DNA of 64,000 nt, taken from NCBI RefSeq assembly GCF_038051995.1, contig NZ_CP150290.1, positions 2,284,001 to 2,348,000 of the forward strand, read 5' to 3'. The notes beneath the pieces were generated by a model. The model worked only from the letters and a program-made list of their open reading frames with translations, had not been told where the DNA came from and searched no databases. A program made the position numbers and the translations under genes. The stretch is from Paenibacillus sp. FSL H8-0537 (GTDB lineage Bacteria > Bacillota > Bacilli > Paenibacillales > Paenibacillaceae). Below are positions 52,107 through 61,692 of this stretch, piece after piece (positions within the stretch are counted from its first letter, which is position 1; the number at the start of each line of letters is the position of its first letter).

Positions 52107-52230
52107 TTTTTCGAGCAAGGAAATGAGATTCGAGTCGGAAGCCCGTACGTTCCCTACGGAATTGCGGGCTTCCGCTTTATTCACCATTATAGGGAATCAT
52201 CCAAATTTATAATAAACCGAGGTTTTGCTA

Positions 52231-54096
52231 ATGAAAACCATTCGATTGACAATGGCACAGGCATTGCTTAAATTTCTGGATCAACAGTACATTTCCGTAG
52301 ATGGAGAAGAAACCAAATTCGTCCGGGGAGTCATGGGTATATTTGGACATGGCAACGTGATCGGAATTGGCGAAGCGCTCGAACGGGAATCCGGCAAGCT
52401 GATTTTTCTGCAAGGCAAAAACGAGCAAGGGATGGTTCATGCCGCGACGGCGTATGCCAAGCAGAAGAACCGTCTGCAAATATTCGCTTGCACGACGTCA
52501 ATCGGTCCCGGTGCTCTGAACATGATCACCGGCGCTGCAACCGCTACGGTAAACCGTATCCCGGTTCTGCTTCTGCCGGGCGACAACTTCGCCTCCCGTC
52601 AACCAGATCCCGTTTTACAGCAATTAGAAGTACCCAGCGACTATTCGATATCAGCGAACGACCCATTTAAGTCGGTTAGCAAGTTCTGGGACCGCATTGT
52701 CCGTCCGGAGAAGTTGATGTCCTCGCTGCTTCAGGCGATTCGTGTGTTGACCGATCCCGCGGATACCGGCGCCGTAACGTTGGCTCTGCCGCAAGATGTT
52801 CAAGCGGAGGCTTATGATTATCCGATGGACTTCTTCGACAAGAGAGTTCATAGACTGGATCGCCGTCCGGCTGCGCCTCAGGCTATTGAGCGAGCCGTTG
52901 AACTGATCGCAAGCAAGAAGAAACCGCTCATTATCGCAGGTGGCGGTGTTCATTATTCCGGAGCAGAAAAGGAACTGCTGGCATTCGCTGAAGCTTTCGG
53001 CATTCCGATAGCAGAGACGCAAGCAGGCAAAAGCGCGGTTCCTTGGAACCACTCTCTCAGCCTTGGAGGGGTTGGCACTACCGGCACCTTGGCAGCGAAC
53101 CGGATTGCGGCGGAAGCCGACTTGATTATCGGCGTTGGCACGCGTTATTCCGATTTTACGACGGCTTCCAAATCCGCTTTCCGCTCCCCGAACGTCGCTT
53201 TCCTGAACTTAAACGTAAGCGCGTTCGACTCGATCAAAATGCAAGCGGAGTTTGTGACCGCGGATGCTAGGGTATCGATCTTAGCCCTTCATGAGCAACT
53301 GTCGCAAAGCGGTTATCGTTCTGGATACGAGGAAGGTTACGTGAAGGGGCTCAAAGCTGAGTGGGACGGAGAGGTCGACCGTCTTTATTCGCTGGAGAGC
53401 TCCAAAGGCTTCACGCAGACGCGTGCTCTTGGCGTCGTCAACGGGTTCATCGGTTCGAAAGACGTCATCGTCGCGGCCGCAGGAAGTTTACCGGGCGACC
53501 TGCACCGGGTGTGGAGAACGACCGAATCGAAAACTTATCATATGGAATACGGCTTCTCCTGTATGGGATACGAGGTCAGCGGTGCTTTCGGCGTAGCGCT
53601 CGCGGAGCCGGAGCGTGAAGTCTACGCGGTCTTAGGCGACGGAAGCTACCTAATGCTTCATTCGGAGCTCGTGACCGCCATTCAGGAAGGCGTTAAGTTT
53701 ACTGTTCTGTTGTTCGACAACCACGGCTTCCAATGCATTCATAACCTCCAGCGCGGACACGGAAGTGACGGCTTTGGCAACGAGTTCCGTTTCCGTTCCA
53801 AGGAAACGGAACGTTTGAACGGCAATTATATGCCGATCGATTTCGCAGCCCATGCTCGCAGCTTGGGTGCCGCTTCCTATACCGCACGCAATGCGGAGGA
53901 ATTGGAACAGGCGCTCAGTCAGGCGAAAGCCGAGCAAGGGCCTGTCCTAGTCGAGATTAAGGTACTGCCAGGCACGAACACTGGGGGCTACGATTCTTGG
54001 TGGAATGTTGGTGTGCCGGAAGTGTCTAAGGATGACAAGGTATTAAAGGCGCATGCCGAGATGCAGAAGCGGATTCAAGCGGCACGGCCTTACTAA
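52231..54096 (+). CDS. iolD: 3D-(3,5/4)-trihydroxycyclohexane-1,2-dione acylhydrolase (TPP enzyme)
   Basis: A 621-residue thiamine-diphosphate enzyme of the inositol pathway that opens the diketo-cyclohexane ring to 5-deoxyglucuronate. The N-terminal pyrimidine-binding half (GIFGHGNVIGIGEALE, KNEQGMVHAA), the central domain (GGGVHYSGAEKEL) and the PP-binding half (GDGSYLMLHSE then LFDNHGF) are all present. The length is normal. ATG 52231 has CCGAGG upstream. The 124 bases before it contain a GAAGCCCG...CGGGCTTC hairpin after the mannosidase gene, but the direction and operon style suggest joint control. Confidence 0.92.
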   Translation: MKTIRLTMAQALLKFLDQQYISVDGEETKFVRGVMGIFGHGNVIGIGEALERESGKLIFLQGKNEQGMVHAATAYAKQKNRLQIFACTTSIGPGALNMITGAATATVNRIPVLLLPGDNFASRQPDPVLQQLEVPSDYSISANDPFKSVSKFWDRIVRPEKLMSSLLQAIRVLTDPADTGAVTLALPQDVQAEAYDYPMDFFDKRVHRLDRRPAAPQAIERAVELIASKKKPLIIAGGGVHYSGAEKELLAFAEAFGIPIAETQAGKSAVPWNHSLSLGGVGTTGTLAANRIAAEADLIIGVGTRYSDFTTASKSAFRSPNVAFLNLNVSAFDSIKMQAEFVTADARVSILALHEQLSQSGYRSGYEEGYVKGLKAEWDGEVDRLYSLESSKGFTQTRALGVVNGFIGSKDVIVAAAGSLPGDLHRVWRTTESKTYHMEYGFSCMGYEVSGAFGVALAEPEREVYAVLGDGSYLMLHSELVTAIQEGVKFTVLLFDNHGFQCIHNLQRGHGSDGFGNEFRFRSKETERLNGNYMPIDFAAHARSLGAASYTARNAEELEQALSQAKAEQGPVLVEIKVLPGTNTGGYDSWWNVGVPEVSKDDKVLKAHAEMQKRIQAARPY

Positions 54097-54119
54097 CGGA
54101 CAAGAAAGAAGGGATCTCG

Positions 54120-55115
54120 ATGATGCCCGTAACATTCGCATCCGGCAAATCGCTCGATTTCGTGGCGATCGGCCGTCTATGCATCGATTTGAATGCGAAC
54201 GAAATCAATCGTCCGATGGAAGAGACGATGACTTTCACTAAATATGTCGGTGGTTCCCCCGCCAATATCGCTATAGCCATGTCCCGCTTGGACATGAAGT
54301 CGGCCTTTATCGGTAAAGTGGCCGACGATCAAATGGGACGTTATATCCTCCAATATTTACGCGACAATGGCATCGGAACGTCAAACATCATAACGGATCG
54401 GACCGGGGCCGTGACCGGCCTGGCTTTTACGGAGATTAAAAGTCCAGAGGACTGCAGCATCCTTATGTACCGGGATAACGTAGCCGATCTGTTGCTTGAG
54501 CCAGCCGAAGTGGACGAATCGTTGATCGCCGCAAGCAAGGTGCTTCTTGTATCCGGAACGGCTCTCGCGAAGAGTCCTTCGCGGGAAGCGGTGCTGCTGG
54601 CTCTCCGGTATGCGCGCAAGCATGGCACGAAGGTCGTATTCGACATCGACTACCGACCTTATACTTGGCATAACCCGCAGGAAACGGCGATTTATTATCA
54701 CGCCGCTGCGGAGAAGAGCGACATTATTATTGGAACCCGCGAGGAGTTCGACATGTTGGAGCAGTTCGACGGCAAGGCCGAACGAAGCGACGAAGTGACG
54801 GCCGCGCAATGGTTCGACCACTATGCGGAAATCGTCGTCATCAAGCACGGCAAGGACGGCTCGATAGCTTACGCCAGAGACGGAAGCTCACACAGGGGTT
54901 CGATTTTCCCCGCGAAGGTCATCAAAACTTTCGGAGCGGGCGACTCTTACGCCGCAGGTTTTATTTTCGGACTCATGAAGGGATGGAGCATCCGCCACAG
55001 TATGGAATTCGGCAGCGCGTGCGCTTCCATCGTCATATCCAGCCACAGCTGTTCGGATGCCATGCCGACGTTTATACAAGTAGAAGAATTTATGCGAGAA
55101 TCTGAGGAAGCTTAA
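54120..55115 (+). CDS. iolC: 5-Dehydro-2-deoxygluconokinase
   Basis: A 331-residue PfkB kinase of the IolC branch (LDFVAIGRLCIDLNANEINR and GGSPANIAIAMSRL). It has the catalytic FGAGDSYAAGFIFG block near the end and DIDYRPYTWHN in the middle, typical of IolC. It phosphorylates 2-deoxy-5-keto-gluconate. It begins 23 bases after iolD with an AGAAGGGAT site; a second ATG follows at once. Confidence 0.92.
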   Translation: MMPVTFASGKSLDFVAIGRLCIDLNANEINRPMEETMTFTKYVGGSPANIAIAMSRLDMKSAFIGKVADDQMGRYILQYLRDNGIGTSNIITDRTGAVTGLAFTEIKSPEDCSILMYRDNVADLLLEPAEVDESLIAASKVLLVSGTALAKSPSREAVLLALRYARKHGTKVVFDIDYRPYTWHNPQETAIYYHAAAEKSDIIIGTREEFDMLEQFDGKAERSDEVTAAQWFDHYAEIVVIKHGKDGSIAYARDGSSHRGSIFPAKVIKTFGAGDSYAAGFIFGLMKGWSIRHSMEFGSACASIVISSHSCSDAMPTFIQVEEFMRESEEA

Positions 55116-55136
55116 ATTGAGAGGAGAATACCCAAT

Positions 55137-56597
55137 ATGACCCAAACCAACGCGCATGTAGCGATCACAAATTTCATCGGCGGTCGATGGGTTGCTTCCG
55201 CTTCGGGCATGACCAATGCGGTATTCAATCCGGCTACCGGCGAAACGATCGCCCAAGTTCCCCTGTCTTCTAGGGAGGATGTTGACGCAGCCGTGCTGAA
55301 CTCCAAAGAAGCTTTTGCCTTATGGAGTCGAACGGCTGTTCCGCGCAGAGCGCGAGTCCTGTTCAAGTACCAGCAGCTGCTAGTCAACAATTGGGAAGAG
55401 CTGGCCCGGATCATCACCATGGAAAATGGCAAAAATTACTCGGAAGCTTACGGAGAAGTCCAACGCGGCATTGAGTGCGTGGAGTTCGCGGCCGGAGCGC
55501 CTTCGTTAATGATGGGGAAGCAGCTCTCCGACATCGCCACGAACGTTGAATCGGGCATGTTTCGCTATCCAATCGGCGTTATAGGAGGCATTACGCCGTT
55601 TAACTTCCCGATGATGGTTCCTTGCTGGATGTTTCCGCTGGCCATCGCTTGCGGAAATACCTTCGTGCTCAAGCCATCCGAACGCACGCCGTTGCTTGCA
55701 AACCGCTTGGCTGAGCTATTCAAAGAAGCAGGTTTGCCGGACGGGGTTCTTAACGTGGTTCATGGAGCGAACGACGTCGTGAACGGGCTCCTCGAGCATC
55801 CAGATGTTAAAGCGATATCGTTCGTCGGCTCCCAACCGGTTGCGGAATACGTGTACAAAACCGGGACCGCTCACGGTAAAAGAGTTCAGGCGCTCGCTGG
55901 CGCCAAAAACCACAGTATCGTCATGCCGGACGCCGATTTGGACGGTACGGTGCAGCAAATCATAAACGCTGCATTCGGATCGGCGGGCGAGCGATGCATG
56001 GCCTGCGCGGTCGTAGTAGCCGTTGGCGAGGTTGCGGATCCGCTCATCGAGAGGCTGGTTGATGAGGCCAACAAACTGACGATTGGCAACGGGATGGATA
56101 AAGACGTATTCCTGGGTCCCGTAATTCGCGGTCCCCATAAGGATCGCGCGCTGGATTATATCGAAGCGGGCGAGAACGAAGGGGCCTCATTGCTCCGCGA
56201 CGGCCGCACCGATACGGTAGTCAACGGCGACGGTTACTTTGTCGGACCGACGATCTTCGATAACGTGACGAGCGAAATGAAAATATGGAAAGACGAAATC
56301 TTCGCTCCGGTTCTATCGATTGCTCGAGTTAACACATTGGAGGAAGCGATCGAACTCTCCAATCGGTCCGTTTTTGCTAACGGCGCTTGTCTATTCACCC
56401 AAGACGGCAGCAACGTTCGGAAATTCCGCGAAAACATTGATGCCGGAATGCTCGGCATTAATCTAGGCGTACCCGCGCCGATGGCGTTCTTCCCGTTCTC
56501 GGGTTGGAAGAAATCGTTTTATGGCGATCTGCACGCCAATGGTACTGACGGAGTGGAATTCTATACGCGCAAGAAAATGGTAACGGCCCGCTGGTAA
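55137..56597 (+). CDS. iolA: Methylmalonate-semialdehyde dehydrogenase (CoA-acylating)
   Basis: A 486-residue aldehyde dehydrogenase of the MmsA/IolA group, which converts malonate semialdehyde to acetyl-CoA at the end of the inositol route. The catalytic cysteine is C287 in [13 protein letters not shown]. The group marker [14 protein letters not shown] is present. GAGAGGAG lies before the ATG. It is 21 bases after iolC. Confidence 0.93.
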   Translation: MTQTNAHVAITNFIGGRWVASASGMTNAVFNPATGETIAQVPLSSREDVDAAVLNSKEAFALWSRTAVPRRARVLFKYQQLLVNNWEELARIITMENGKNYSEAYGEVQRGIECVEFAAGAPSLMMGKQLSDIATNVESGMFRYPIGVIGGITPFNFPMMVPCWMFPLAIACGNTFVLKPSERTPLLANRLAELFKEAGLPDGVLNVVHGANDVVNGLLEHPDVKAISFVGSQPVAEYVYKTGTAHGKRVQALAGAKNHSIVMPDADLDGTVQQIINAAFGSAGERCMACAVVVAVGEVADPLIERLVDEANKLTIGNGMDKDVFLGPVIRGPHKDRALDYIEAGENEGASLLRDGRTDTVVNGDGYFVGPTIFDNVTSEMKIWKDEIFAPVLSIARVNTLEEAIELSNRSVFANGACLFTQDGSNVRKFRENIDAGMLGINLGVPAPMAFFPFSGWKKSFYGDLHANGTDGVEFYTRKKMVTARW

Positions 56598-56634
56598 GCG
56601 GGAGTCTCGACTGGAGAGGGAAGGAGTGAATCCC

Positions 56635-56721
56635 ATGGCTCTGGTATCGATGAAAGCGACGCTGCAAGAACCATTAGCCAGACAATACGCGGTTGGTCAG
56701 TTCAATCTGAATAACCTTTAA
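56635..56721 (+). pseudogene. iolJ: iolJ (class II aldolase) start, cut after about 33 codons
   Basis: ATG 56635 follows a good GGGAAGGAGTGAA site, and the frame reads MALVSMKATLQEPLARQYAV then GQFNLNNL. This is the N-terminus of the class II aldolase IolJ/Fba. A TAA then replaces the Glu codon of the conserved NLEFTQAI. The next codons (FTQAIL) still match, after which the similarity ends. So a stop mutation and a deletion have removed the aldolase. Confidence 0.8.
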
Positions 56722-56735
56722 TTCACGCAGGCAAT

Positions 56736-56885
56736 ATTGCTGTATTGGTGCCAAGGGGCTACCACTCGGTATACGCCCCTCCGGGCTATGAGGTTTATTA
56801 TTTGAACGTCATGGCAGGGACGAAGAGATTGTGGAGGATCCACAATGATAAGGATCACGCCTGGTTGGCAAGAAAAAATTCATGA
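56736..56885 (+). pseudogene. iolB: iolB C-terminal remnant
   Basis: One frame off from the iolJ stub, the sequence reads VLVPRGYHSVYAPPGYEVYY, then LNVMAGTKRLWRIHNDKDHAW, and ends at TGA 56885. This is the C-terminal end of 5-deoxyglucuronate isomerase IolB, with the metal-site block around PRGYH. It abuts the iolJ stub without spacing, so a deletion fused the start of iolJ to the end of iolB. Confidence 0.8.
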
Positions 56886-57034
56886 GACAGAAATCGATGA
56901 TCGCAGGAATTATGAATTAAACGATCAGCGCAGAAGCGAGGGGCCCCTTTGAATTTAATTCAAAGATTAACAAGCCCACAAGGACGCACTGTCGTACGTA
57001 GTTTGACAAAAACAGTATTAGGAGCAGCGTAACG
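56886..57034 (+). other. Orphan 3' coding remnant of unknown gene
   Basis: From 56916 to the TAA at 57030-57032, one open frame ends NLIQRLTSPQGRTVVRSLTK then TVLGAA. It has no start codon context and looks like the tail of a lost protein. The GRTVVRSLTKTVLG ending faintly recalls HerA-like ATPases, but I would not assign it. The remaining bases up to 57223 hold the terminator and AT-rich promoter DNA. Confidence 0.3.
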
Positions 57035-57095
57035 CGTCTCCGCTCACACGGTTCCTGCTGCAGGAACCGTGTGAGCGGAGACGTTTTTCTTTTTG
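57035..57095 (+). terminator. Very strong terminator closing the iol island
   Basis: A perfect 23-bp stem from 57035-57057 to 57061-57083 with a CTG loop, followed by TTTTTCTTTTT. It separates the decayed iol end from the deo operon. Confidence 0.92.
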
Positions 57096-57223
57096 TTAAA
57101 AATTAAATTTTACATTTGTTCATTATTTGATGAGTGATAGACAGCGTAAATGGGTAAAATATTAAAATAGTTGGTGAAAAGGTGGGATTCGGTGTTTCTT
57201 GTCTTCATTAATGAACATAAGTC

Positions 57224-57243
57224 CATATGTATATTTACATATG
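57224..57243 (+). promoter_or_regulatory. 20-bp palindromic operator upstream of deoC
   Basis: CATATGTA-TATT-TACATATG is a perfect inverted repeat 65 bases before the deoC ATG. It is a likely binding site for a nucleoside-responsive repressor; no such regulator gene is in the window. Confidence 0.6.
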
Positions 57244-57307
57244 ATCAAATTCATGCTAAACTAAGTTTGTATTTGAGGAATTCGTATATGGGGAAGGGGA
57301 ACAGGTC

Positions 57308-57976
57308 ATGTTAAATTTGTCTGGAATGATTGATCATACGCTGCTGCGTGCCGACGCGACAAAAGCAGAGATCGCTAAGCTGACGGAGGAAGCGAAACAA
57401 TATGAATTTGCTTCGGTTTGTGTAAATCCGACTTGGGTCGCTTTTGCGGCTGAGCAGCTAGCCGGAAGCAAGTCCAAAGTTTGCACGGTTATCGGCTTTC
57501 CATTAGGGGCATCGACGAGCGCCGTTAAAGTTTTTGAAACGAGCAACGCGATTGCAAATGGTGCAGATGAAATTGATATGGTCATCAATATTGGCGCCTT
57601 GAAAGATGGCAACGATGACTATGTGGAGCAGGACATTAAAGCAGTTGTTGATGCGGCTGCAGGCAAAGCGATTGTGAAGGTCATTATTGAGACAAGCCTG
57701 CTCACCGATGAAGAAAAGGTTCGTGCATGCGAGCGTTCAGCGAAAGCCGGGGCTGATTTCGTAAAAACCTCGACAGGCTTCTCCACTGGTGGAGCGACAG
57801 CTGAAGATGTAGCGCTCATGCACAAAGCAGTCCAAGGCAAGCTCGGAGTGAAAGCATCGGGCGGCGTACGCGGACTTGAGGATATGAAAAAAATGATCGA
57901 AGCAGGCGCAACTCGCATTGGCGCAAGCTCTGGTGTAAAAATAATGCAGGGCGAGCAATCCAGCGCCGCTTATTAA
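57308..57976 (+). CDS. deoC: Deoxyribose-phosphate aldolase
   Basis: A 222-residue TIM-barrel class I aldolase that splits deoxyribose 5-phosphate into glyceraldehyde 3-phosphate and acetaldehyde. The Schiff-base lysine is K153 in [10 protein letters not shown], and the second active lysine is K182 in [21 protein letters not shown] at the start is typical of the Bacillota form. It heads a salvage operon. Confidence 0.95.
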   Translation: MLNLSGMIDHTLLRADATKAEIAKLTEEAKQYEFASVCVNPTWVAFAAEQLAGSKSKVCTVIGFPLGASTSAVKVFETSNAIANGADEIDMVINIGALKDGNDDYVEQDIKAVVDAAAGKAIVKVIIETSLLTDEEKVRACERSAKAGADFVKTSTGFSTGGATAEDVALMHKAVQGKLGVKASGGVRGLEDMKKMIEAGATRIGASSGVKIMQGEQSSAAY

Positions 57977-58128
57977 TGAAGTAACCATAGAACACGGTGC
58001 TGCTCCTTTCCGAAGGGGCGGCCCGCTTTTCACGGTAAATACAAGAGCGGAGGCATCAACATAGCTTTGTAAGCGCTCTATTCAGCCAGTCAACTTCCAT
58101 AATCATGAAAAAATAGGAGGCGGCAACT

Positions 58129-59310
58129 ATGAAATACATCGTAGCTTTATTAGGCCTGCTGGTTGTGCTAGGATTGTCCTATATCGTCAGCAACAATAAG
58201 AAAAATATTCGTTTCAAGCCGATTGCCATCATGATCATTTTGCAGGTGGTTCTTGCCTTTGTCCTATTAAATACGATTGCGGGCGCGACCTTGATTAAAG
58301 GTTTTTCCGGCGTATTTGAACAGCTGCTTTCCTACGCGCAGGAAGGAATCAACTTTGTATTTGGCGGTATTTTAAATGAAGGACAATTTTCCTTCTTCCT
58401 GTCGGTACTGCTGCCCATCGTCTTCATATCCGCGCTAATTGGCATTTTGCAATACTTAAAAATCCTTCCTTTTATCGTAAAGGGCATCGGATTTGTGTTA
58501 AGCAAAGTGAATGGCATGGGCAAGCTGGAGTCTTATAATGCGGTTGCTTCAGCTATTTTAGGCCAATCGGAAGTATTCATTTCGGTCAAAAAGCAAATTG
58601 GCCTGCTGCCGAAGCATCGCCTGTATACGCTGTGCGCCTCGGCGATGTCCACCGTATCGATGTCGATCGTCGGCTCGTATATGCAAATTTTGGACCCGAA
58701 ATATGTCGTGACCGCGCTCGTACTCAACCTGTTCGGCGGCTTTATTATCGCTTCGATTCTTAATCCGTATACGGTAGAGGAAGGCGAAGACGTGCTGCAA
58801 GTACAGGAGGAGGGGGAGAAGCAGACCTTCTTCGAAATGCTGGGTGAATATATTATGGACGGCTTCAAGGTTGCGATTATCGTCGCCGCGATGCTGATCG
58901 GTTTTATTGCCCTCATTGGCATGGTCAATGGTTTGTTTCTTGGCATTCTCGGTATTTCTTTTCAGCAAATCCTTGGATTTATTTTCGCTCCTTTCGCTTT
59001 TATTATGGGAGTACCGTGGAAAGATGCCGTTGATGCGGGAAGCATTATGGCCACGAAAATGGTATCGAATGAATTTGTAGCGATGCTCGAAATTAGCAAA
59101 TATCCTGATCTTTCGGCCAAAGGAGTCGGCGTCGTATCGGTGTTTCTCGTTTCTTTTGCGAATTTCTCCTCCATCGGCATCATTGCAGGCGCGGTAAAAG
59201 GCTTGCATGAGAAGCAGGGCAATGTTGTTGCGCGCTTCGGCATGAAGCTGCTTTATGGCGCAACGCTCGTCAGCGTGCTGTCGGCGACGATTGCAGGGAT
59301 TTTCATTTAG
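58129..59310 (+). CDS. nupC: Concentrative nucleoside transporter (NupC family)
   Basis: A 393-residue membrane protein with about ten helices of the CNT family, which brings in nucleosides with H+ or Na+. [18 protein letters not shown] and [11 protein letters not shown] are the conserved substrate-site blocks, and [14 protein letters not shown] closes the core. AAATAGGAGGCGG precedes the ATG. It is 152 bases after deoC and is followed by two phosphorylases that act on its cargo. Confidence 0.93.
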   Translation: MKYIVALLGLLVVLGLSYIVSNNKKNIRFKPIAIMIILQVVLAFVLLNTIAGATLIKGFSGVFEQLLSYAQEGINFVFGGILNEGQFSFFLSVLLPIVFISALIGILQYLKILPFIVKGIGFVLSKVNGMGKLESYNAVASAILGQSEVFISVKKQIGLLPKHRLYTLCASAMSTVSMSIVGSYMQILDPKYVVTALVLNLFGGFIIASILNPYTVEEGEDVLQVQEEGEKQTFFEMLGEYIMDGFKVAIIVAAMLIGFIALIGMVNGLFLGILGISFQQILGFIFAPFAFIMGVPWKDAVDAGSIMATKMVSNEFVAMLEISKYPDLSAKGVGVVSVFLVSFANFSSIGIIAGAVKGLHEKQGNVVARFGMKLLYGATLVSVLSATIAGIFI

Positions 59311-59356
59311 ACGAAGCAACTAAGTAACTAATTAACGAAGCAGAGGAGATATTTCA

Positions 59357-60064
59357 ATGAGCGTTCATATTAATGCACAGCAGGGCGACATCGCCGAAAC
59401 GATTTTATTGCCAGGCGACCCGCTAAGAGCGAAATATATTGCGGATACGTATTTGGAAAATGTAACATGCTACAACGAAGTGCGCGGTATGCTGGGCTTT
59501 ACAGGAACGTACCAAGGCAAGCGTATTTCCGTGCAAGGAACAGGCATGGGCGTACCTTCCATCAGCATTTATGTCAATGAGCTCATTCGTGAATATGGGG
59601 TGAAAAATCTCGTTCGTGTCGGCACATGCGGCGCCATGCAAAAAAGCGTAAACGTGCGTGAGGTTATTTTGGCGCAAGCGGCTTGTACAGATTCCAGCAT
59701 GAATCGCCACGTATTCGGCGGCTATGACTTCTCGCCAATTGCCAGCTTTGAGCTGCTAAAGGCGGCTTACGAGCGCGGCGTAGCCAAAGGCCTCAAGCTG
59801 CATGTCGGCAATATTTTCTGCTCGGACAGCTTCTATCGGGATGATAAGTCCATTGTCGAGAAGCTGATGGAGCACAATGTGCTTGGCGTTGAGATGGAAA
59901 CGACGGCGCTTTATACGCTCGCTGCAAAATATGGCGTCAATGCACTGACGATTTTGACCGTAAGCGACCACCTGCTGACGGGCGAGGAAACGACTTCTGC
60001 TGAAAGACAAAGCACATTTAATGACATGATGGAAGTGGCGCTGGAAACGGTAACTTCCCTGTAA
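59357..60064 (+). CDS. deoD: Purine-nucleoside phosphorylase, DeoD type
   Basis: A 235-residue hexameric-type phosphorylase that splits purine (deoxy)nucleosides with phosphate. [15 protein letters not shown] binds phosphate, [10 protein letters not shown] is the central motif, VEMETTALY binds the ribose and [12 protein letters not shown] carries the base-activating Asp. GCAGAGGAGAT lies before the ATG. Confidence 0.95.
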   Translation: MSVHINAQQGDIAETILLPGDPLRAKYIADTYLENVTCYNEVRGMLGFTGTYQGKRISVQGTGMGVPSISIYVNELIREYGVKNLVRVGTCGAMQKSVNVREVILAQAACTDSSMNRHVFGGYDFSPIASFELLKAAYERGVAKGLKLHVGNIFCSDSFYRDDKSIVEKLMEHNVLGVEMETTALYTLAAKYGVNALTILTVSDHLLTGEETTSAERQSTFNDMMEVALETVTSL

Positions 60065-60119
60065 TAGGCAAGGTAGCCTGGCTTATAGCTATTATTTTAA
60101 ATCGTGAGGAGAATGCAGC

Positions 60120-61421
60120 ATGAGAATGGTAGACCTAATTGAGAAAAAACGCGATGGTGCAGTGCTGAGCGCTGAAGAAATTAACTTTTTTATTCAAGGA
60201 TATACGAAAGGCGAAATTCCTGATTATCAGGCCAGCGCAATGGCAATGGCGATTTTCTTCAAGGATATGACGGAGCAGGAGCGCGCTGATTTAACAATGG
60301 CAATGGTTAATTCCGGCGATACGATCGATCTGTCGGCCATTGAAGGCGTGAAGGTAGACAAACACTCCACTGGCGGTGTTGGCGATACGACGACGCTCGT
60401 TCTAGCCCCACTCGTTGCAGCGCTGGATATTCCAGTTGCGAAAATGTCGGGACGCGGCCTCGGCCACACCGGCGGAACGACAGATAAGCTTGAAGCGATT
60501 GCTGGCTTTCACGTTGAACTGGAGAAGGAAGAATTCGTTCGTCTCGTGAACAAGGATAAAATCGCGGTCGTCGGCCAATCCGGCAACCTGACGCCAGCTG
60601 ATAAGAAGCTGTATGCGCTGCGCGATGTTACAGCTACCGTCAACTCCATTCCGCTAATCGCAAGCTCGATCATGAGCAAAAAAATCGCTGCCGGCTCCGA
60701 CGCTATCGTGCTTGACGTGAAAACAGGCGCAGGCGCCTTCATGAAAACGGTAGACGATGCGAAGGAGCTTGCGCACGCAATGGTGAGCATCGGCAACAAC
60801 GTTGGACGCAAAACGATGGCGGTCATTTCCGACATGAGCCAGCCGCTGGGCTTTGCAATCGGCAACGCTTTGGAAGTAAAGGAAGCGATTGATACGCTGC
60901 AAGGCAAAGGTCCAAAAGATTTGGAGGAGCTTTGTCTGGCGTTAGGGCGTCAAATGGTCTATTTGGCGAACAAAGCAAGCTCGCTGGAAGAGGCGGAGGA
61001 AATGCTGAAGGAAGTTATTCGCAATGGCAAGGCGCTGGAGAAATTCAAAGTGTTTATTGCCAATCAGGGCGGCGACCCTTCGGTTGTTGACCATCCGGAG
61101 AAGCTGCCGCAAGCGGCTTATCTGATCGAAGTTCCAGCGAAGCAGGATGGTGTCGTAGCAGAGATTGTTGCGGACGAAATCGGTACAGCAGCGATGCTGC
61201 TGGGCGCAGGACGCGCGACGAAGGACTCGGAAATCGATCTGGCAGTAGGCCTGATGCTGAATAAAAAAGTCGGCGACACCGTCAAAGCCGGCGAATCGCT
61301 CGTAACCATTCATGCCAATCGTGAAAATGTGGACGATGTGCTCGCGAAAATATATGACAATATCCGTATCGGCGATAAAGTCGAAGCTCCTGTCTTGATC
61401 TACGGAACTGTAACCGAGTAG
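60120..61421 (+). CDS. pdp: Pyrimidine-nucleoside phosphorylase
   Basis: A 433-residue dimeric phosphorylase for uridine, thymidine and deoxyuridine. [22 protein letters not shown] near residue 80 is the glycine-rich phosphate site, and [13 protein letters not shown] follows. The C-terminal barrel-sandwich domain is complete ([16 protein letters not shown]). It is the last gene of the salvage operon, before the terminator at 61449. Confidence 0.95.
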   Translation: MRMVDLIEKKRDGAVLSAEEINFFIQGYTKGEIPDYQASAMAMAIFFKDMTEQERADLTMAMVNSGDTIDLSAIEGVKVDKHSTGGVGDTTTLVLAPLVAALDIPVAKMSGRGLGHTGGTTDKLEAIAGFHVELEKEEFVRLVNKDKIAVVGQSGNLTPADKKLYALRDVTATVNSIPLIASSIMSKKIAAGSDAIVLDVKTGAGAFMKTVDDAKELAHAMVSIGNNVGRKTMAVISDMSQPLGFAIGNALEVKEAIDTLQGKGPKDLEELCLALGRQMVYLANKASSLEEAEEMLKEVIRNGKALEKFKVFIANQGGDPSVVDHPEKLPQAAYLIEVPAKQDGVVAEIVADEIGTAAMLLGAGRATKDSEIDLAVGLMLNKKVGDTVKAGESLVTIHANRENVDDVLAKIYDNIRIGDKVEAPVLIYGTVTE

Positions 61422-61448
61422 AAATAAAGCCATTTGGATATAAAATGG

Positions 61449-61491
61449 AAACCGCCATCCGGGTGCAAGTGCTGCCGGGATGGCGGTTTTT
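61449..61491 (+). terminator. Terminator of the deo operon
   Basis: AAACCGCCATCCGG pairs with CCGGGATGGCGGTTT (one bulged G), followed by a T run. Confidence 0.9.
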
Positions 61492-61587
61492 GTGCTGCTT
61501 GGAAACGGCTGGGCAACTGTTTATAAACGGTTTATAAGGTCAAGTAACCGAAATGCTTAACCTACAAATACTTAACAACTAAAATAT

Positions 61588-61616
61588 TTGACAATAAGGT
61601 AAAATGCCCTTATTAT
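61588..61616 (+). promoter_or_regulatory. Sigma-A promoter of the MFS gene
   Basis: TTGACA (61588-61593), a 17-base spacer and TATTAT (61611-61616). Upstream are GTTTATAAAC (61519-61528) with a further GTTTATAA copy just after it, and two CTTAAC copies near 61556-61576. These are possible operator sequences. Confidence 0.65.
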
Positions 61617-61692
61617 ATGTGAGGGGACAGATGTCCATTGGGAAATAAGTATGTAAGTCATCTTGTGTTGATAGGCTAGAGGGGGAGAATAA

